From Panaeolus papilionaceus (Eukaryota > Basidiomycota > Agaricomycetes > Agaricales), in the NCBI GenBank assembly GCA_015501605.1, contig JADNRZ010000009.1, positions 992,001 to 1,056,000 of the forward strand: a stretch of 64,000 bases of DNA, in the 5' to 3' direction. Positions 23,402 through 35,613 of this stretch are shown one piece after another. Under the pieces are notes generated by a model. It was not told the DNA's origin, did no database searches, and was given only the letters and a program-made list of their open reading frames with translations. The stretch's first letter is position 1. Every line of letters starts with the position of its first letter. A program made the translations under genes and the position numbers.

Positions 23402-24875
23402 ATGCCATCCAACCGCCAATCAAGAAGGCGGAGGGTAGCTAATATCAGTCACTCTTTATTCAGGATCATCAAGTCTGCTTTCCTATCTCCCTTGTAAGTC
23501 GCCTCTTTTATTTATGTGTATTGAGGAGGACAGTCCCTTACACACTCCTTGATTCAGTTCCATCAAGTCGCAGACAACGACTATTCCCCCAGATATACAT
23601 TACACGGCTCCTATCACCACTTCCAATGCTCGTGCCACTGATATATCGCGCCCACATCGTCTGCGACCTTTACCTCCTATATACCCCGGACATCACTCCC
23701 TTCACCTCATAAACCAACTCCCCTTCGAAATCCTATCTCACATCTTCGTTCTCGGGTCAGAAGAAGATGCATCACTCCCTGTCGTGGTTTCTCACGTGTG
23801 TAGAAAGTGGAGAAAAGTAGCGTTACGAACGCCTTCTCTTTGGCGTATAATCTCCCTCAACTCTCATGAACGAATGTGGCATGAACGTATTCGTCGTGCC
23901 CGGGCTTGCTCTTTGGATGTTGTTCTCTCTTCCAAGAGTTCCTCATTCCACCGTTCCCGAAATCGCCACTTCAACTTCGATCCCTATGTGGTACAAAGCC
24001 TCATGCACATCGCCATTCCCTACATCGATCGATGGCGCTCATTGGAGGTGTCATTCAACGAATACGTTCCCTCTCTCTGGATGTCTGCCTTATCCGGATG
24101 TAACCGCCCGGCACCATGTGTTCAGGAGCTTTCCCTCATATACCCTCTCAACGACGACACTTCGGAGATTACGCTTTTTACCGGGTTTGCTCCTCAACTA
24201 CAGAGATTAACCGTTGATGGTATACGCCTGAATTGGCTTCCGTCCCTGTTTGCCAATCTGACCTACCTGGATTATACACACCACGGTTTCACGAGCGGGC
24301 ATCGAGCCGTTCATGACGTGATCTCCATACTGGGAGTATCTTCTCATATCCGTGAACTACACATCCTATTTCCTCGTGGTCGTTTGCCCTGTCTTCCTCA
24401 ACGGAAGTACAATGTTGCTAAACGAATTTCCCTACCCTACTTGACTATTCTTTCCCTCAAGGTCGATGGCACCGATATACCCTTTGAACTTGCACATTTT
24501 ATCACTCTCATATCTACCCCTGCTCTCTCTACTCTGCGGCTTATTGACCTAAGTCATTCAACTCATTCGTTCCCCAACCTCAAACCTTTCTTTTACGTGT
24601 ATGCCCTCCCCCCGACCCTGCGTTCCGTCCACATAAGTTATGGCTGGTATGACCCATTTATGGTCAAACCCATGGCACAATCTCTTCCTCGCATGGCCAA
24701 GATCAGCATCAAAAGATTGCGCCTACCAGAGCAGGTCCTAATGGTTAACCCTGCAGCCAAGCGACTCACTCGCTATCCTGTGGACAGGATCAATCTCGTC
24801 GGGGCTCCTTATCACAGACGCTGTAGCATAGACCGCATTCCTGTATCATACCGACCGCCTTGTAAAGCTTTTTAA
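23402..24875 (+). CDS. F-box protein
   Basis: A short basic first exon (MPSNRQSRRRRVANISHSL) ends at a GTAAGT donor and joins in phase (acceptor TTGATTCAG) to a single long exon. The F-box follows: INQLPFEILSHIFVLGSEED and VVVSHVCRKWRKVALRTPSL, with the conserved LPxEIL, the SxVCRxW core and LW. The rest contains weak leucine-rich segments (LQRLTVDGIRLNWLPSLFAN, LPYLTILSLKV, PALSTLRLIDLS) as in the large F-box families of mushroom fungi. It is expected to recruit an unknown substrate to an SCF ubiquitin ligase. The stop TAA is at 24873-24875. Confidence 0.85.
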
Positions 24876-26068
24876 CTATCGACTCTGGACTGTTTTCCAC
24901 TTTGTACCTTCTTTTTTTTTCCCATTCATTCAGCTGACCACCTTTGTACTCCTAGTCCCTCTTTTATTATTTGTCCACCTGTAGCCTTAGTTCGATGTTT
25001 CCTGTTATCACAATTATGATTCTCTGTATTGGAATTGTTATTTCCAATACAATTATGTCTATGGGATGAGCAAGGATGAGCACGAGTAGTGAAATAGTTG
25101 TCAACAAGAGCACAAAATAACAGTACTTCGTGTCAGGGTTTGCCGACTAGTTGTTCCGCTAATTAGATTTGGTGCTGTTGATCATGTCTTGTCAAGGTCC
25201 CATTCCGACATGTTAAAGTTGTTGATGTACGTGATCAAGACTTCGACTAGCAACCAACATATGAGCGTCTAAAACATTATTACAGGTTATCCAATCTCGA
25301 ACCGCTTATGGCTGAGTCAGAATTTCAACCACACGTTCTCCGATATTGGTATGTTTTGGACGTGCCTCGAGGCTGCAATGCGGTTCTTTATCGTCCAATC
25401 GAGGGAAATGGACTCTTGATGGACTCCATACTGCGAGGGATGAAGTCCATCGAACCGGCATGATTATAAAGGTCCTCTCAACTCATGGTGTAAGTAACCC
25501 AATGCCTATCGTTTTACGGCTAGTCTGAGGAGTCTGCATATATAGCACTGAGTCAAAGAGGTAAGGTCAGTCCTTCCTATGGAGTGCTGTGACGCACGAA
25601 GGGTTCTATTACAGGACACACGCGGAGATCACATCAGTAGGTTGGCAGCTCCACGATGCATACACACTTGACCTGTATGTATACGATTGGAGGTTATTCA
25701 TATCCCAGGCCTACTGGATAGCACCTTCGAAATGGAGGTCAATCATGTGCTTGGACAACGACAGCGTGTGCCGCAGAATTTTAAGCAGAGACAGTGCGAG
25801 AAAAGGAAACAAGTGGTGAATGTAATTGAGCAATTATAATAATGCTAACAGGTCTAACAAGTTTTACGAATATTACTAGATATCGTGTTGATTTTTACTG
25901 TGCAACAGTTATTATAAGAAAGGTGATCTCGCTTGTATATACGGAGGGTTCGTTGATGAAAGACCGGCGTGAGAAGTAGAGCTGGACCCTGAACCGAACG
26001 CCCAAAGGTGTGTAATTGGGTTTTTACGGCAAACACTCCCCTTGCCTCCTTCATCCACCACTCCACTC
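24876..26068. other. Intergenic region with a small hairpin
   Basis: About 1.2 kb with no supported gene. A perfect 9-bp inverted repeat (GTATTGGAA ... TTCCAATAC, 25026-25050) could form a hairpin about 150 bp past the F-box stop and may sit in its 3' UTR. Short open frames around 25309-25530 and 25589-25819 were examined and have no recognisable family or convincing splice continuation. The right end should hold the promoter of the beta-glucan synthesis gene. Confidence 0.5.
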
Positions 26069-28628
26069 ATGTCTCGACAGTCACGAAGGTATTCTCAACA
26101 ACAGCAACCACAGCCTACGCCATACTATTCAGTCCCACAACAAAGTCCTTCACGAGCTCATTCATATTCAACTCATCAATCCCACATTTATCAACCACAA
26201 CCACAACCTGTCGTTTATGTACAATCATCTCAACCTATTCGTCAACCACAACCACAGCCTGTAGTTTACGTAGAATCATCTCAGCCTTATCAATATGCTG
26301 GAGGTCCCCGTCCTGTAGGAAGATCAACCTCGGCTACACCAAGTAATCGACACCGCAGTAACAGTCGCAATAGCAGACAGCATACACAATATGGGAATAC
26401 TGTTGTAGCAGGAGTGGCAACTGGAAATATTGGCGCTGGTTATGGTCCTTATGCGGTCGGTATTTCTTTCTAGGTTGATCAAGCATTGTGGAGTAAAATA
26501 TTAACCTTCATCTACCTCGCAGCACCATCCTGAGCCTGCTAGAGAACCACCAATGATGTATACAAGCTCCAGGCAAAGTGCTACTCGTTCAGAACGTTCG
26601 GGACACACAACTCCAGTTCGAGAGAAGAGGCGTTCACGTCAACCCCAGTCCGTTCCACCTCAGAGAATTGCGCCTACCACAACCACTGTCCCACAATACA
26701 TGTGGGACAAAGATCCTGATTTAGATGATGCCTTGCATCATCCGGACCCCCCTGGTTATACCACATTCACCGTTTTTTCGTGGAGAGGTTGGGTTAACGC
26801 CGTAGCGATCTTTATCATTGTGCTCGGTTTGCTCGGTCTCTTCATTGGTTTCCCCATCGTCGTTGAACTATCGCGTCCTCCTTCAACCCTCAATGGATTT
26901 AACATTGGGGGCATCAATGGATCAGGCCAGATACCTGATCTTCCAGGACTCCGACGCCTAATTGATCCTGATACACCTGAAAGCGCTTTGACTCGTATCG
27001 GGGATGACGGCCTTACATATGACCTTGCCTTCAGTGATGAGTTCAATCTGGACGGGCGCACATTTTATCCTGGAGATGACCCTTTTTGGGAGGCAGTTGA
27101 CCTACATTACTGGTGTGCTAACCGTTCACCTTCCAATACACCGAATGACTAATATTTCCACTACTGAAGGCCAACCACAGATGTCGAATGGTACGACCCA
27201 TCGGTATGTCTTGCTGAAATCGTTTTCTCTAATCTTGGTTGACGTTTCCAATTTGCTTCAGGCAGTCACAACAAAGGACGGCAAGATGGTAATTACTATG
27301 ACGCAACAGTTCTCGCACGACTTGAATTTTCAGAGTGGTAGGGATATTTTGATAGATCCAAAATTAACCATCCTCATGTTGCTTCTAGGGATGGTTACAA
27401 CCTGGAACAAACTCTGCTTCAACACCGGTTACATCGAAATCTCCGTCAGCTTACCTGGCACTAATAGGTCCCCCGGCTTATGGCCTGGTACGTATGACTT
27501 CGATTTATCTCGGTATTTTTTTAGTATTGAAAGTTGATTCGATTTACAGGCGCCTGGACACTGGGGAACCTGGTAAGTAGATGTCTGAGGGTCGTGTTCT
27601 GCCTCCTTTTTTAATATTTATACTCAGGGACGCGCTGGATTCGGTGGATCGACGGAAGGTCTGTGGCCATACACCTACGACACCTGTGATACCGGTACAT
27701 TCCCAAATCAAATAACGAAGGATAGAACACCCGCTTCCAGCTTAACGGGAGGACAGGATGGCGGACTTCTGAGTGCACAGCCAGGCCAAAAGCTTTCTGC
27801 TTGCACATGTCCCGGCTCTGATCATCCTGGACCCAGCCACAATGTTGGACGAGGAGCCCCTGAAATCGATATCATCGAAGGAGAGATTGATGTGTCAATT
27901 TTTCAAGCACAAATGTCCCAGAGTTTCCAGTGTGCCCCCTACGATGCGTCATTCGGGTGGAACTCTAACTCTCCAGCAGCAACCGTTTTCGATTCGAATA
28001 TTACGCGGATCAACTCTTACAGGGGTGGCCCTTTTCAGCAGTCGATGTCGGCGCTTTCATATGTCAATAACAGTATTTATGGCGACTTCACTACCTTTGG
28101 GTTCGAGTATTGGTCGGATCCTAATCATCGTGACGATGGTTATATCACCTGGTACAGTGAAGGGAGGAAAACATGGACAGCGACAGCAGCGTCAATAGGG
28201 CCCAACGAGGAGGCCGATATCGGGCAGCGCCTAATTTCGGAGGAGCCAATGGTACGTGCTGTTCTCATTGTTCAATGTTCCTCACCACTTAACACTGCAC
28301 TACTTATAGTATGTAATTCTGAATCTTGGTCAATCCCCCGACTTCCAAAAACCAGATTTCAAGCACCTGACATTCCCCGCACAATATCTCATCGACTATG
28401 TGCGGATATACCAAAGAAGAGGCCTTAAAAATGGGATTACGTGCGACCCTCCAAACCGCCCGACTACGGATTATATCAACAGGTCCGTCGAGATAGATAG
28501 ATATTGTCTTCTTTCATGTCGCTGATGATATATTCAGGCATATGAATGTCTATACGAACCCCAACATCACGACCTGGGAGCAAGCGAACCTTACCTTCCC
28601 TCGGAATTCCCTGTACGATGGATGTTAA
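26069..28628 (+). CDS. Beta-1,6-glucan synthesis-associated protein, SKN1/KRE6 family (GH16)
   Basis: A type II membrane protein of the secretory pathway needed for beta-1,6-glucan in the cell wall. The cytosolic N-terminus is long and low-complexity (Gln/Pro/Ser repeats from MSRQSRRYSQQ). One transmembrane segment follows (VNAVAIFIIVLGLLGLFIGF). The SKN1/GH16 domain contains DPFWEAVDLHYW joined to PTTDVEWYDPS, TTKDGKMVITMTQQFSHDL, LPGTNRSPGLWPGAWTLGNL, STEGLWPYTYDTCDTG, SACTCPGSDHPGPS and the catalytic signature GAPEIDIIEGEIDV (two Glu around the Asp). It ends TTDYINR, HMNVYTNPNITTWEQANLTF and PRNSLYDGC with TAA at 28626. Introns at about 27112-27149 and onward join in phase. The terminal Cys-containing motif matches the family. 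Confidence 0.94.
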
Positions 28629-29358
28629 TGATAAAACACGCCACAATGACGCACACGACTGAACCCTGAACCCTTTCCTGTCACCAGGGGAGGGAGCAGC
28701 AGGATGACCTACTTATGATACATACTAATGTTTTGGATACGTTCCCCGCAGAGCTCCTTACCACCTTTCGTGAAGCAGGAGTGGGGATCGTGGAACTCTT
28801 TGGCATTTTCTCTCACACATAATGCATGATGTACGACTTGCAATGGTTTTCTGCTTTATTTATACTTTTAAAGACATGTTTTCTCTTTGGTCGTTGCATA
28901 CTTGTACTGTGGGAAGACATTTTTATACCAATGAAGATAGACTACATGAGCTATAAGAGCATTTGAGACCCGTTTACAGTCCGACTGAAATAAAGGCGTT
29001 GTTTAATTAACCATTGTACGTGCAAGTACAATTATTATTAAAGGCCTGCGTGTGCGTGTGGATCATGCATCAAGGTCATTTCCGTTTTTGGGGTCCACTC
29101 ATCTGACCTCTCTTCACTAGCACTTGCCTTGACGGCCTAACAACTGCGCAGTGCTCTTCAGTCTTTATCATTTGATGCCTGAGGCCCTGTTCTCTATTAC
29201 CGTTTGGGTTAATGCGTGTTGAAGTCTCACGACAAGCACTGGCAGCATTAAACGGTATGAGCAAATTAAAAGACGACAAGGACAAACCACAGTACGCACC
29301 TACTTATCGACTATTTACTGGGGTGACATGTTTTGACGTCCCATTTATTATCATTTAG
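28629..29358. other. Intergenic region
   Basis: About 730 bp. A 7-bp inverted repeat (ATTGTAC gtgcaa GTACAAT) lies at 29013-29032. No gene is supported; the interval should hold the 3' UTR of the GH16 gene and the promoter of the SUMO protease gene. Confidence 0.45.
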
Positions 29359-32300
29359 ATGGACCAGAGACCCCACCGCTATAGAGCTACCCACAAATCC
29401 CAACGTACTGTGTTACGCACCTTATGATTCCGGTAGACGATGATAACTGAAGCTGACCCGTGTTTGCAGCGCGTCAAGTCTTATAACCCCCACGGCCGTA
29501 GAACGCAAAACCAAGTCCTTGCGAAGCCTGCAAAACGGACAAATACCAAACCTACGGAGGAGCCACAGTCAAAGAGGCGCAAGGTGAATCACACCTCTGT
29601 TCACGGTGGCGACTCATTGATGATTATGGCCGGATCGGCACCCAGAGGTAAGCATGGCATCGATCATGGCCCTTCTACTTCATGTTGCATATCAAACGGC
29701 TTTTAAGTCATACCCCATTGTTTGACTAGATGGGCAGCAAAACAATTCAGCGGACACGCGCGCGACGTCAGAAGATGAACTAGACATGATAACCTCGAAT
29801 ACCTCTCCAGATCGCTATCCCCGGGCAAGCACGAATGTTCAAGGCGCCCTGGCCGAAGACCCTATTGTAGTCGATGGTGAAATACCCGAAAATGACCTAC
29901 CTGTTAAGGGTAGGGTGAAGAAATTAACAGAGCAAATCGAATCGAAATCGAATGCAGGCCCTGAATGGCGTGACCTCCGCGACAAGATGCCAGCCAAGCT
30001 ACGCATGAAAACGAAGGTGAGTAATAAATGGGTCCAGCATCCTTGACCTTCGACGCCTTAACATCGTAATAACATCTGTAAGGCGGGCGTATCTTCCAAT
30101 GCTACTACATTTCAAATGATTCCACTAAAAGAGGAACCTACTATCTACTTCAAAAAGATGCAAAGCCTGCCAGCTTCTCCAACATCAAAACATGGTGCTG
30201 GTCGACTAATGTGGAAGAACGGCTTCGAGGTAGCAACAAATAGTGGACATACGATCAGAAGGAACCTGACCAATACCTGTAAAGGTCTTAAGGTAGTTGG
30301 TTATCACTTTCGTTTTGTCATAGGCTTATATCTTGCCTTGCCGATAAGTTCTGTAGGGATGATTCCAAAAAATTTTCATTCCTGGAAATCACTCTAAGCT
30401 CGAAGAAATCAGACGAAGGCGACGTATACGCTTTTTGGTTCGAAGGTTCTGAGCCAAATGAGCGGACCCAGTTTAAAAATGTATTGGCCTGGTTATCAAC
30501 GTTCAAAGAAGCAGAGAATATCAGGTACCCTCTCCTCCTATATAGTTTGTTTTGTACTCATCGACGTAACAGCGCCGATGATATTGAGAGGAGATGGGGC
30601 AAAGACACGGAACCGGAGCCGCAAACTGATGTCATAGGCTTGTCTTCATCAGATAAAGTCGCCCGCCTGCAGAGTTTAAGGAATAGCAACGGCGAGCCGC
30701 TTCATCCGAGGCCCAACCTCTCTCGCAAACTCCAACGCTATACACCCGATACAGAACTTCCCGCGACCAAGAAGGCCCAGACTCCTGCCCCAACAAGGTC
30801 AACCACCCACACTGAGATTTGTATTTCATTATCATGTTTAACTAACCACCCAAAATAGTGTCTCAACTGGTCCACCGGTTCGACGTTCCACAAGGAATTC
30901 AGCAATATCAGCGCCACCTCAAGACTCCCCAGACAAACCTACCGAGGTGCTCGAACCTGACAAAGTGTATGCTATACCACCATTACATGTTGTCGTCATT
31001 TTAATTTTGAGGCAGCATATTGTCGTATCCCCAAGGTGTGCCTGGAGCTGTCAATGTCACGAACGCGGACCTGGCACGCCTTCGGCCGGGTGAATTTTTG
31101 AATGATACACTCATAGAAGTTGGTCTTAAGTACGTTACCATCGAATCGCACTTTAACGCCGTACTGAATGCTTTCATAGACTTTGGTTGAAAGACGTCGA
31201 GGAACAGGACCCGGAACTGGCCAGTCAAATCCACATTTTCAACTCTTTTTTTTACAAAAAGTTTAATCAACAGAAAAAAGGGCTAGTGATTACCTTTTAA
31301 ATGGCCCAACACCCGCTCATCCCCTTACCCCTACAGCCAGCAAGGTTACGACAATGTTAAGAAGTGGACATCTAAATTGGACATATTTCAGAAGAAATAC
31401 ATCATTGTCCCTATCAACGAAAAGTGAGCACATTTGTATCCGATTTTGCGGTATTGAAAATTAATAAAAGCCAGCATGCATTGGTATTTGGCTATCATTT
31501 ACGAGCCAGAGCATGTTCTCAGAGAAGCGCCCGTCAACACCCCAGCTACTCGACGGCAAGCGAAGACAGCTCCAACAGCGGATAAAGAGAAACCAGAGGA
31601 GAAAGAGGAAACTGTTGCACATGCACCACAATTGGACGCCACTGAGTCTATGGATACCTCCAGTGAGGGCGAAGTGGAGCGAGATCTAAACCTCCATGAC
31701 TTTCAGGCGTCCTGCACAATTGAAGACGAAGAGATCAAACAGAAAGACGCGGACGCCATATCGGAAGGGGGGCACTCTGATTTAAGTTATGTTTCTGACC
31801 CAAGAAGCAGAACGCAGCATATTCCTATGGAAGTGCAAGAATCGGATGAACAGTCTAGGGTCGCAGAACCCTTGGACGAATCCACCCAGCCAGCTAGCCC
31901 CGCACCAATGGACGATCCTCTAAATATGACTCCGGGAGCCGTTTCGTCTGAAAGTTTTTATAGTCGTAGAAAGGTGAAGAAGGTTACCGCCATAGAAACC
32001 GATGTTAAAGACGAGGAGGAAGTGGAGTTCGTTGAGACGTTTCCGAGGTGAGTGGGACCTTCATGAAATTCGACTCAATCTCATGGTTCCGCCAAGAACG
32101 CACATTTTCGTCTTTGATTCCCTAGGTATTCGACATACTGCTGTCGGAAAGAATTTATCCAACTATTTGAAAATGGAGGCCTTGGATAAAAAGGGTGTCA
32201 TAAACGCAAGCAATTGCGAGAGCAAGATCGCTGCGGTAATTGCACTTTGAACTGGCACGAGCAATATGATACTAATAACATTGCTGGACTAGGTTCCCAT

Positions 32301-32714
32301 TCAACCGAACTTTTGCGATTGTGGCCTATACCTTTTACACTTTGCCAAAGTTTTTATGAATGATCCCGCTGGTTATTTCAAGCACATTGTGGTCAGTAAC
32401 TTGGATAAGCGTTTATGGATCATGCATTGACGTAGTCTCAGACTCCAAAACCCAAGATGAGCAATAGCGAATACCTCAAACTTAAGAAAGACCGTTGGCG
32501 AGACGAAGAGGTTCCAGGCTTGAGAGGACACCTAAAGCAGCGAATAGTAGAGTTGTCGAACATCTGGCTCAAAGACCGTCCAGCTGGTAAGACTCCTCCT
32601 TTACTAGCTCAAGACGCCACCAAGGTGGATGACTCGGACTCCGACGTCGACATTGTAGAAACGACTATCCAACTGAAAGGGAAACAGAAAGGGCCTAGAG
32701 CTGGCCAACGTTGA
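29359..32714 (+). CDS. ULP2: Ulp2-like SUMO protease (C48 family)
   Basis: It removes SUMO, especially chains, from nuclear proteins. The start MDQRPHRYRATHKSQRT joins after a GTGTTACG...TTTGCAG intron to RVKSYNPHGRRT; this start is plausible but not certain. The protease domain begins VTNADLARLRPGEFLNDTLI and LWLKDVEEQDPELASQIHIF, NSFFYKKF, then WTSKLDIFQKKYIIVPINEK. The catalytic triad is readable: His in MHWYLAIIYEPEHV, Asp in HIFVFDSLGIRH and Cys in PIQPNFCDCGLYLLHFAKVF, with the upstream Gln of the oxyanion hole. About 190 acidic, disordered residues separate the His and Asp, as in Ulp2/SENP6/7 and unlike Ulp1. The C-terminal tail carries a SUMO-interaction-like motif, DDSDSDVDIVETT (core at 32646-32657). 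The stop is at 32714, 170 bp from the convergent uL6m gene. Confidence 0.88.
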
Positions 32715-32884
32715 AGCTAACGCGTACCATACTTACTACTTTATTCCATGTTATATTATTCTTACTAGCCATACATATACGAGGGTAATAGCGAATGGAG
32801 GTTAATGCTAGATTTCTCAATTTAATAATTACGAAGCGTAATCGAGGAATGAAGCAGATGGGTCTAGTGTCTATAGTTTGAAAA

Positions 32885-33591
32885 CTACTTCTTCTTCACG
32901 CTCTTAATGCGGATGGTCTCGGTTCCAACAAATACACCCTGTGGGCAAGGCCAAAACTATGAGCATTTGCGAAAGCTACAAACGTATTACGGTCACGTAC
33001 CTTTCCTTTATATGGCTCTGGTTTCCTGTACTCTCGAATCTTTGCGGCGAAGAGGCCCAGTAAATGTTTGTCTGTACATGAGAGCACGATTTTGGTAGGA
33101 CTGGGAACTTCAACCTTGATATGAGGTGGAATGGGCACAAATATGGGATGTGAATGACCGAGTTTGAGCAACAAGCGCTGGCCGCTTCCTCCTCCACTCG
33201 TTCCACGCGGGTCGGCCTCAAGCGCGGCCTTGTAGCCAACTCCGACGAGGTACAGAGGTACGGAGAAACCCTCTGTCATGCCTATAATCGCGTTGGAAAT
33301 AAGGGTACGCGTTGTTCCCCACATCTGCCTTTGGACCTTCTCCTTCGGTGTTTCAACTGACACTGAAAGGGTATTTTGTGGTGAAATTTCAAGCTTCACA
33401 AAGCTCTTGAGAGGTAATGAAGTTAGCCCCAAAGGCCCAGATATTTTGACATCCGTTGGTGTGGTTGTGATTTGTACAGACGGGGGAATCTTGATAGGTT
33501 CACGACCAATGATGGAAATGGTCTTACAGACGCGTGCGGTCGTGCTGAAAGAACGTATTGACTGTAATGCTGGAGACCGGATGATCATCAT
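32885..33591 (-). CDS. MRPL6: Mitochondrial large ribosomal subunit protein uL6m
   Basis: It is a component of the mitochondrial 50S-like subunit near the sarcin-ricin loop. The N-terminus MMIIRSPALQSIRSFSTTAR is a typical cleavable mitochondrial presequence with a final Phe-Ser-Thr-Thr-Ala-Arg. The body shows the two L6 repeats: IGREPIKIPPSVQI, VKISGPLGLTSLPLK, then LYLVGVGYKAALE, GHSHPIFVPIPPHIKV, PTKIVLSCTDKHLLGLFAAK and IREYRKPEPYKGK. The last, the uL6 C-terminal signature, is joined across one intron to GVFVGTETIRIKSVKKK. The first ATG at 33591 is used; a second ATG follows immediately. The stop TAG is at 32885-32887. Confidence 0.93.
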
Positions 33592-33806
33592 GTAGTTGGC
33601 TATTAGCAACAGCTCCTTCAAAAAAGTTGCCGACCAATACTCATTTGTTAAACTTTGCCAAAGTTACCAAATACGAGCACAGCCACATCATGCGTAAAGT
33701 CTGTTTAGTGACGAACTCTGATGGTAGGCGGAATTTTACAAGAAACGAACAGTCAAAATATCTTCATTATACATGCAATTACTCCTAGTTAAAATATAGC
33801 GGGTTT

Positions 33807-35433
33807 TTACGACAAAGATGCTCCAACGAGCGTAGGAGCAACACAAATACCTTTGCTAGTTCTGATCTTGTGTACCGATTTCGTAGTGGGGTTGATCCAT
33901 GCGGCCTCCTTGGAATCCAGTGTGATAAATCCTGACACAAAATGAGATGCTATATAAATAATTATTTAAATGTATTACCTGGCTGGATGGTTTCAAAGAT
34001 CTTTTTCTTGGGGTTCAATTGGCTGAGAGGAGTCGCGTCTATCGTGACAGTGAGGAGGAAATTCTAGTAAGGCGTTTAAGAATAGCGAAAGCTTACTCTC
34101 GTATTCCTCGCCTTCGAAGTACACCTTGTCTCCGGGCTTTGAATCCACGGGGGGCTGGATGAGCTCAATGCCACCTTCTTTTCCGTCCTTCGAGGTGGCC
34201 TTTTTTTTATAATAAAAAAAAAAAGGAAGAAAACAGAATTAATCGGGTAGCAAGAAATTCTAATAATGCATTCTTACGCAAAGCACCATGGCGAAACTCT
34301 TGACACCACGCATGCTTACTGGTTTCAGGTTGCACTGGACGATATTTTAGTAATAATACTAATAATCTATGAAAAGGGACTCACAACAGCGACGAGATAC
34401 TTATCGCGCATCTGTTCGATAGGAATATAATTTACCAGGCCTGAAACCACTGTACGAGGTCCAGTTTCTTCCCCAAGGTCTATTTGCTACATAAGGCGCT
34501 GTTAAAAACGCGGCTTAAACTCAGCAGAAATAAATGACACACCTCAACATAGAGGCCATCGGCGTCGGGGTGTTTGATAACTAGTGATCACATTCAGCCT
34601 TATCATAAAACGGGGGGATTGATACACACCATCAACGATATGTCCAACGCGGAGGTCAATCATCGAAGGGACAGGTTCACCCTCATCAGCAGCAGGTGCT
34701 TTTGCACCGCCCTTCTTGCTCCCTGCATCTTTAGCACCTCCCGCCTCGGGTGTTCCTTCCTTCTTCTTTTCTTTCTTCTCTTTTTTCTGAGGTTTCTCTG
34801 GTGCCTCTGGGGCGGAAGTTGTAGCAGCCTTGCTCTCGGTTAGTGTTGACGCAATCTTTTCAGACGTTGGTGCCTTCTCTTTGCGTTTCACAGGCTCGAC
34901 TTTACGTTCTGCCTTGGGGGCGTTATCGAGATCAAGTGGGACTTCTGGGAAATCGTCTCCACTTTCTGAACGGACAGACGCATTCGACTGAATGTGATTA
35001 AAGTATCTCGTGACGGAGGGTAATGCATAATATTGTTGAGGAGTTAACCTAGACTGAAAGAGAAACCCTCGTTGAAGAAATTTCTCCGACAACTGAACGA
35101 ACTTGAAACACTCACATAGATAGGGTGAAGTGCACCGTAGAGCGCGACATCGGCGGCAGTCAACACCGATCCAGCAAGGTATGTTTTGGGGACCAGCAAT
35201 GAGTCTAATTCCTATGACGATTCTGTGAGCATGTTCCACGGGATACAATGAGATCAAACCTCAAGGCTCTTCTCGTCCACTAGTTTTCCATTATTGATCT
35301 TCGAAATCCACTCCTCGACTTCTTTCTTGAGGTTATCACCCTCCCCAACGAGGACTTGACCTTCCCGAGTAGCTGCCATGACGAGTTTAGCAACTTTGCT
35401 GTCAGTGTTTGCGAGCGATGCTTCAAAAGACAT
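33807..35433 (-). CDS. ARC1: Arc1/EMAPII-type tRNA-binding aminoacylation cofactor
   Basis: Arc1 binds tRNA and delivers it to Met- and Glu-tRNA synthetases in the cytosol. From the ATG at 35433 (MSFEASLANTDSK) a GST-C-like domain is seen (VEEWISKINNGKLVDEKSLE, LDSLLVPKTYLAGSVLTAAD, VALYGALHPIY, LTPQQYYALPSVTRYFNHIQ). A Lys-rich linker (PQKKEKKEKKKEGTPEAGG) leads to the tRNA-binding OB fold and its EMAPII extension: SMIDLRVGHIVD, VIKHPDADGLYVE, QIDLGEETGPRTVVSGLVNY, KYLVAVCNLKPVSMRGVKSF, MVLC and ATSKDGKEGG. It ends SKGICVAPTLVGASLS at 33807. An in-frame ATG 25 codons upstream (35508) would add an Arg/Leu-rich, acid-free leader that resembles a mitochondrial presequence. One 3' splice site (34201) sits in a T-run/A-run hairpin. 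Confidence 0.9.
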
Positions 35434-35613
35434 TTTTGAAAAGGTTCTCGATAACGAAAATCGAGTGTAAGTTGACAATCGATGGTTTAGCAATCGCAAT
35501 AGCATCATAACGGAGTCTCAGGAAGGAAAGTAGGATACGTTCACGTGATTCATAAATTTGAATTTGTTCGCGTCGAGAGCCCCTTTCTTCGTAATAACAT
35601 GTCAACGTAACAT

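Noticed and set aside
25309..25819. Possible small gene(s) between the F-box and GH16 genes
   Set aside because: Open frames are short, do not join by sensible introns and match nothing I know.
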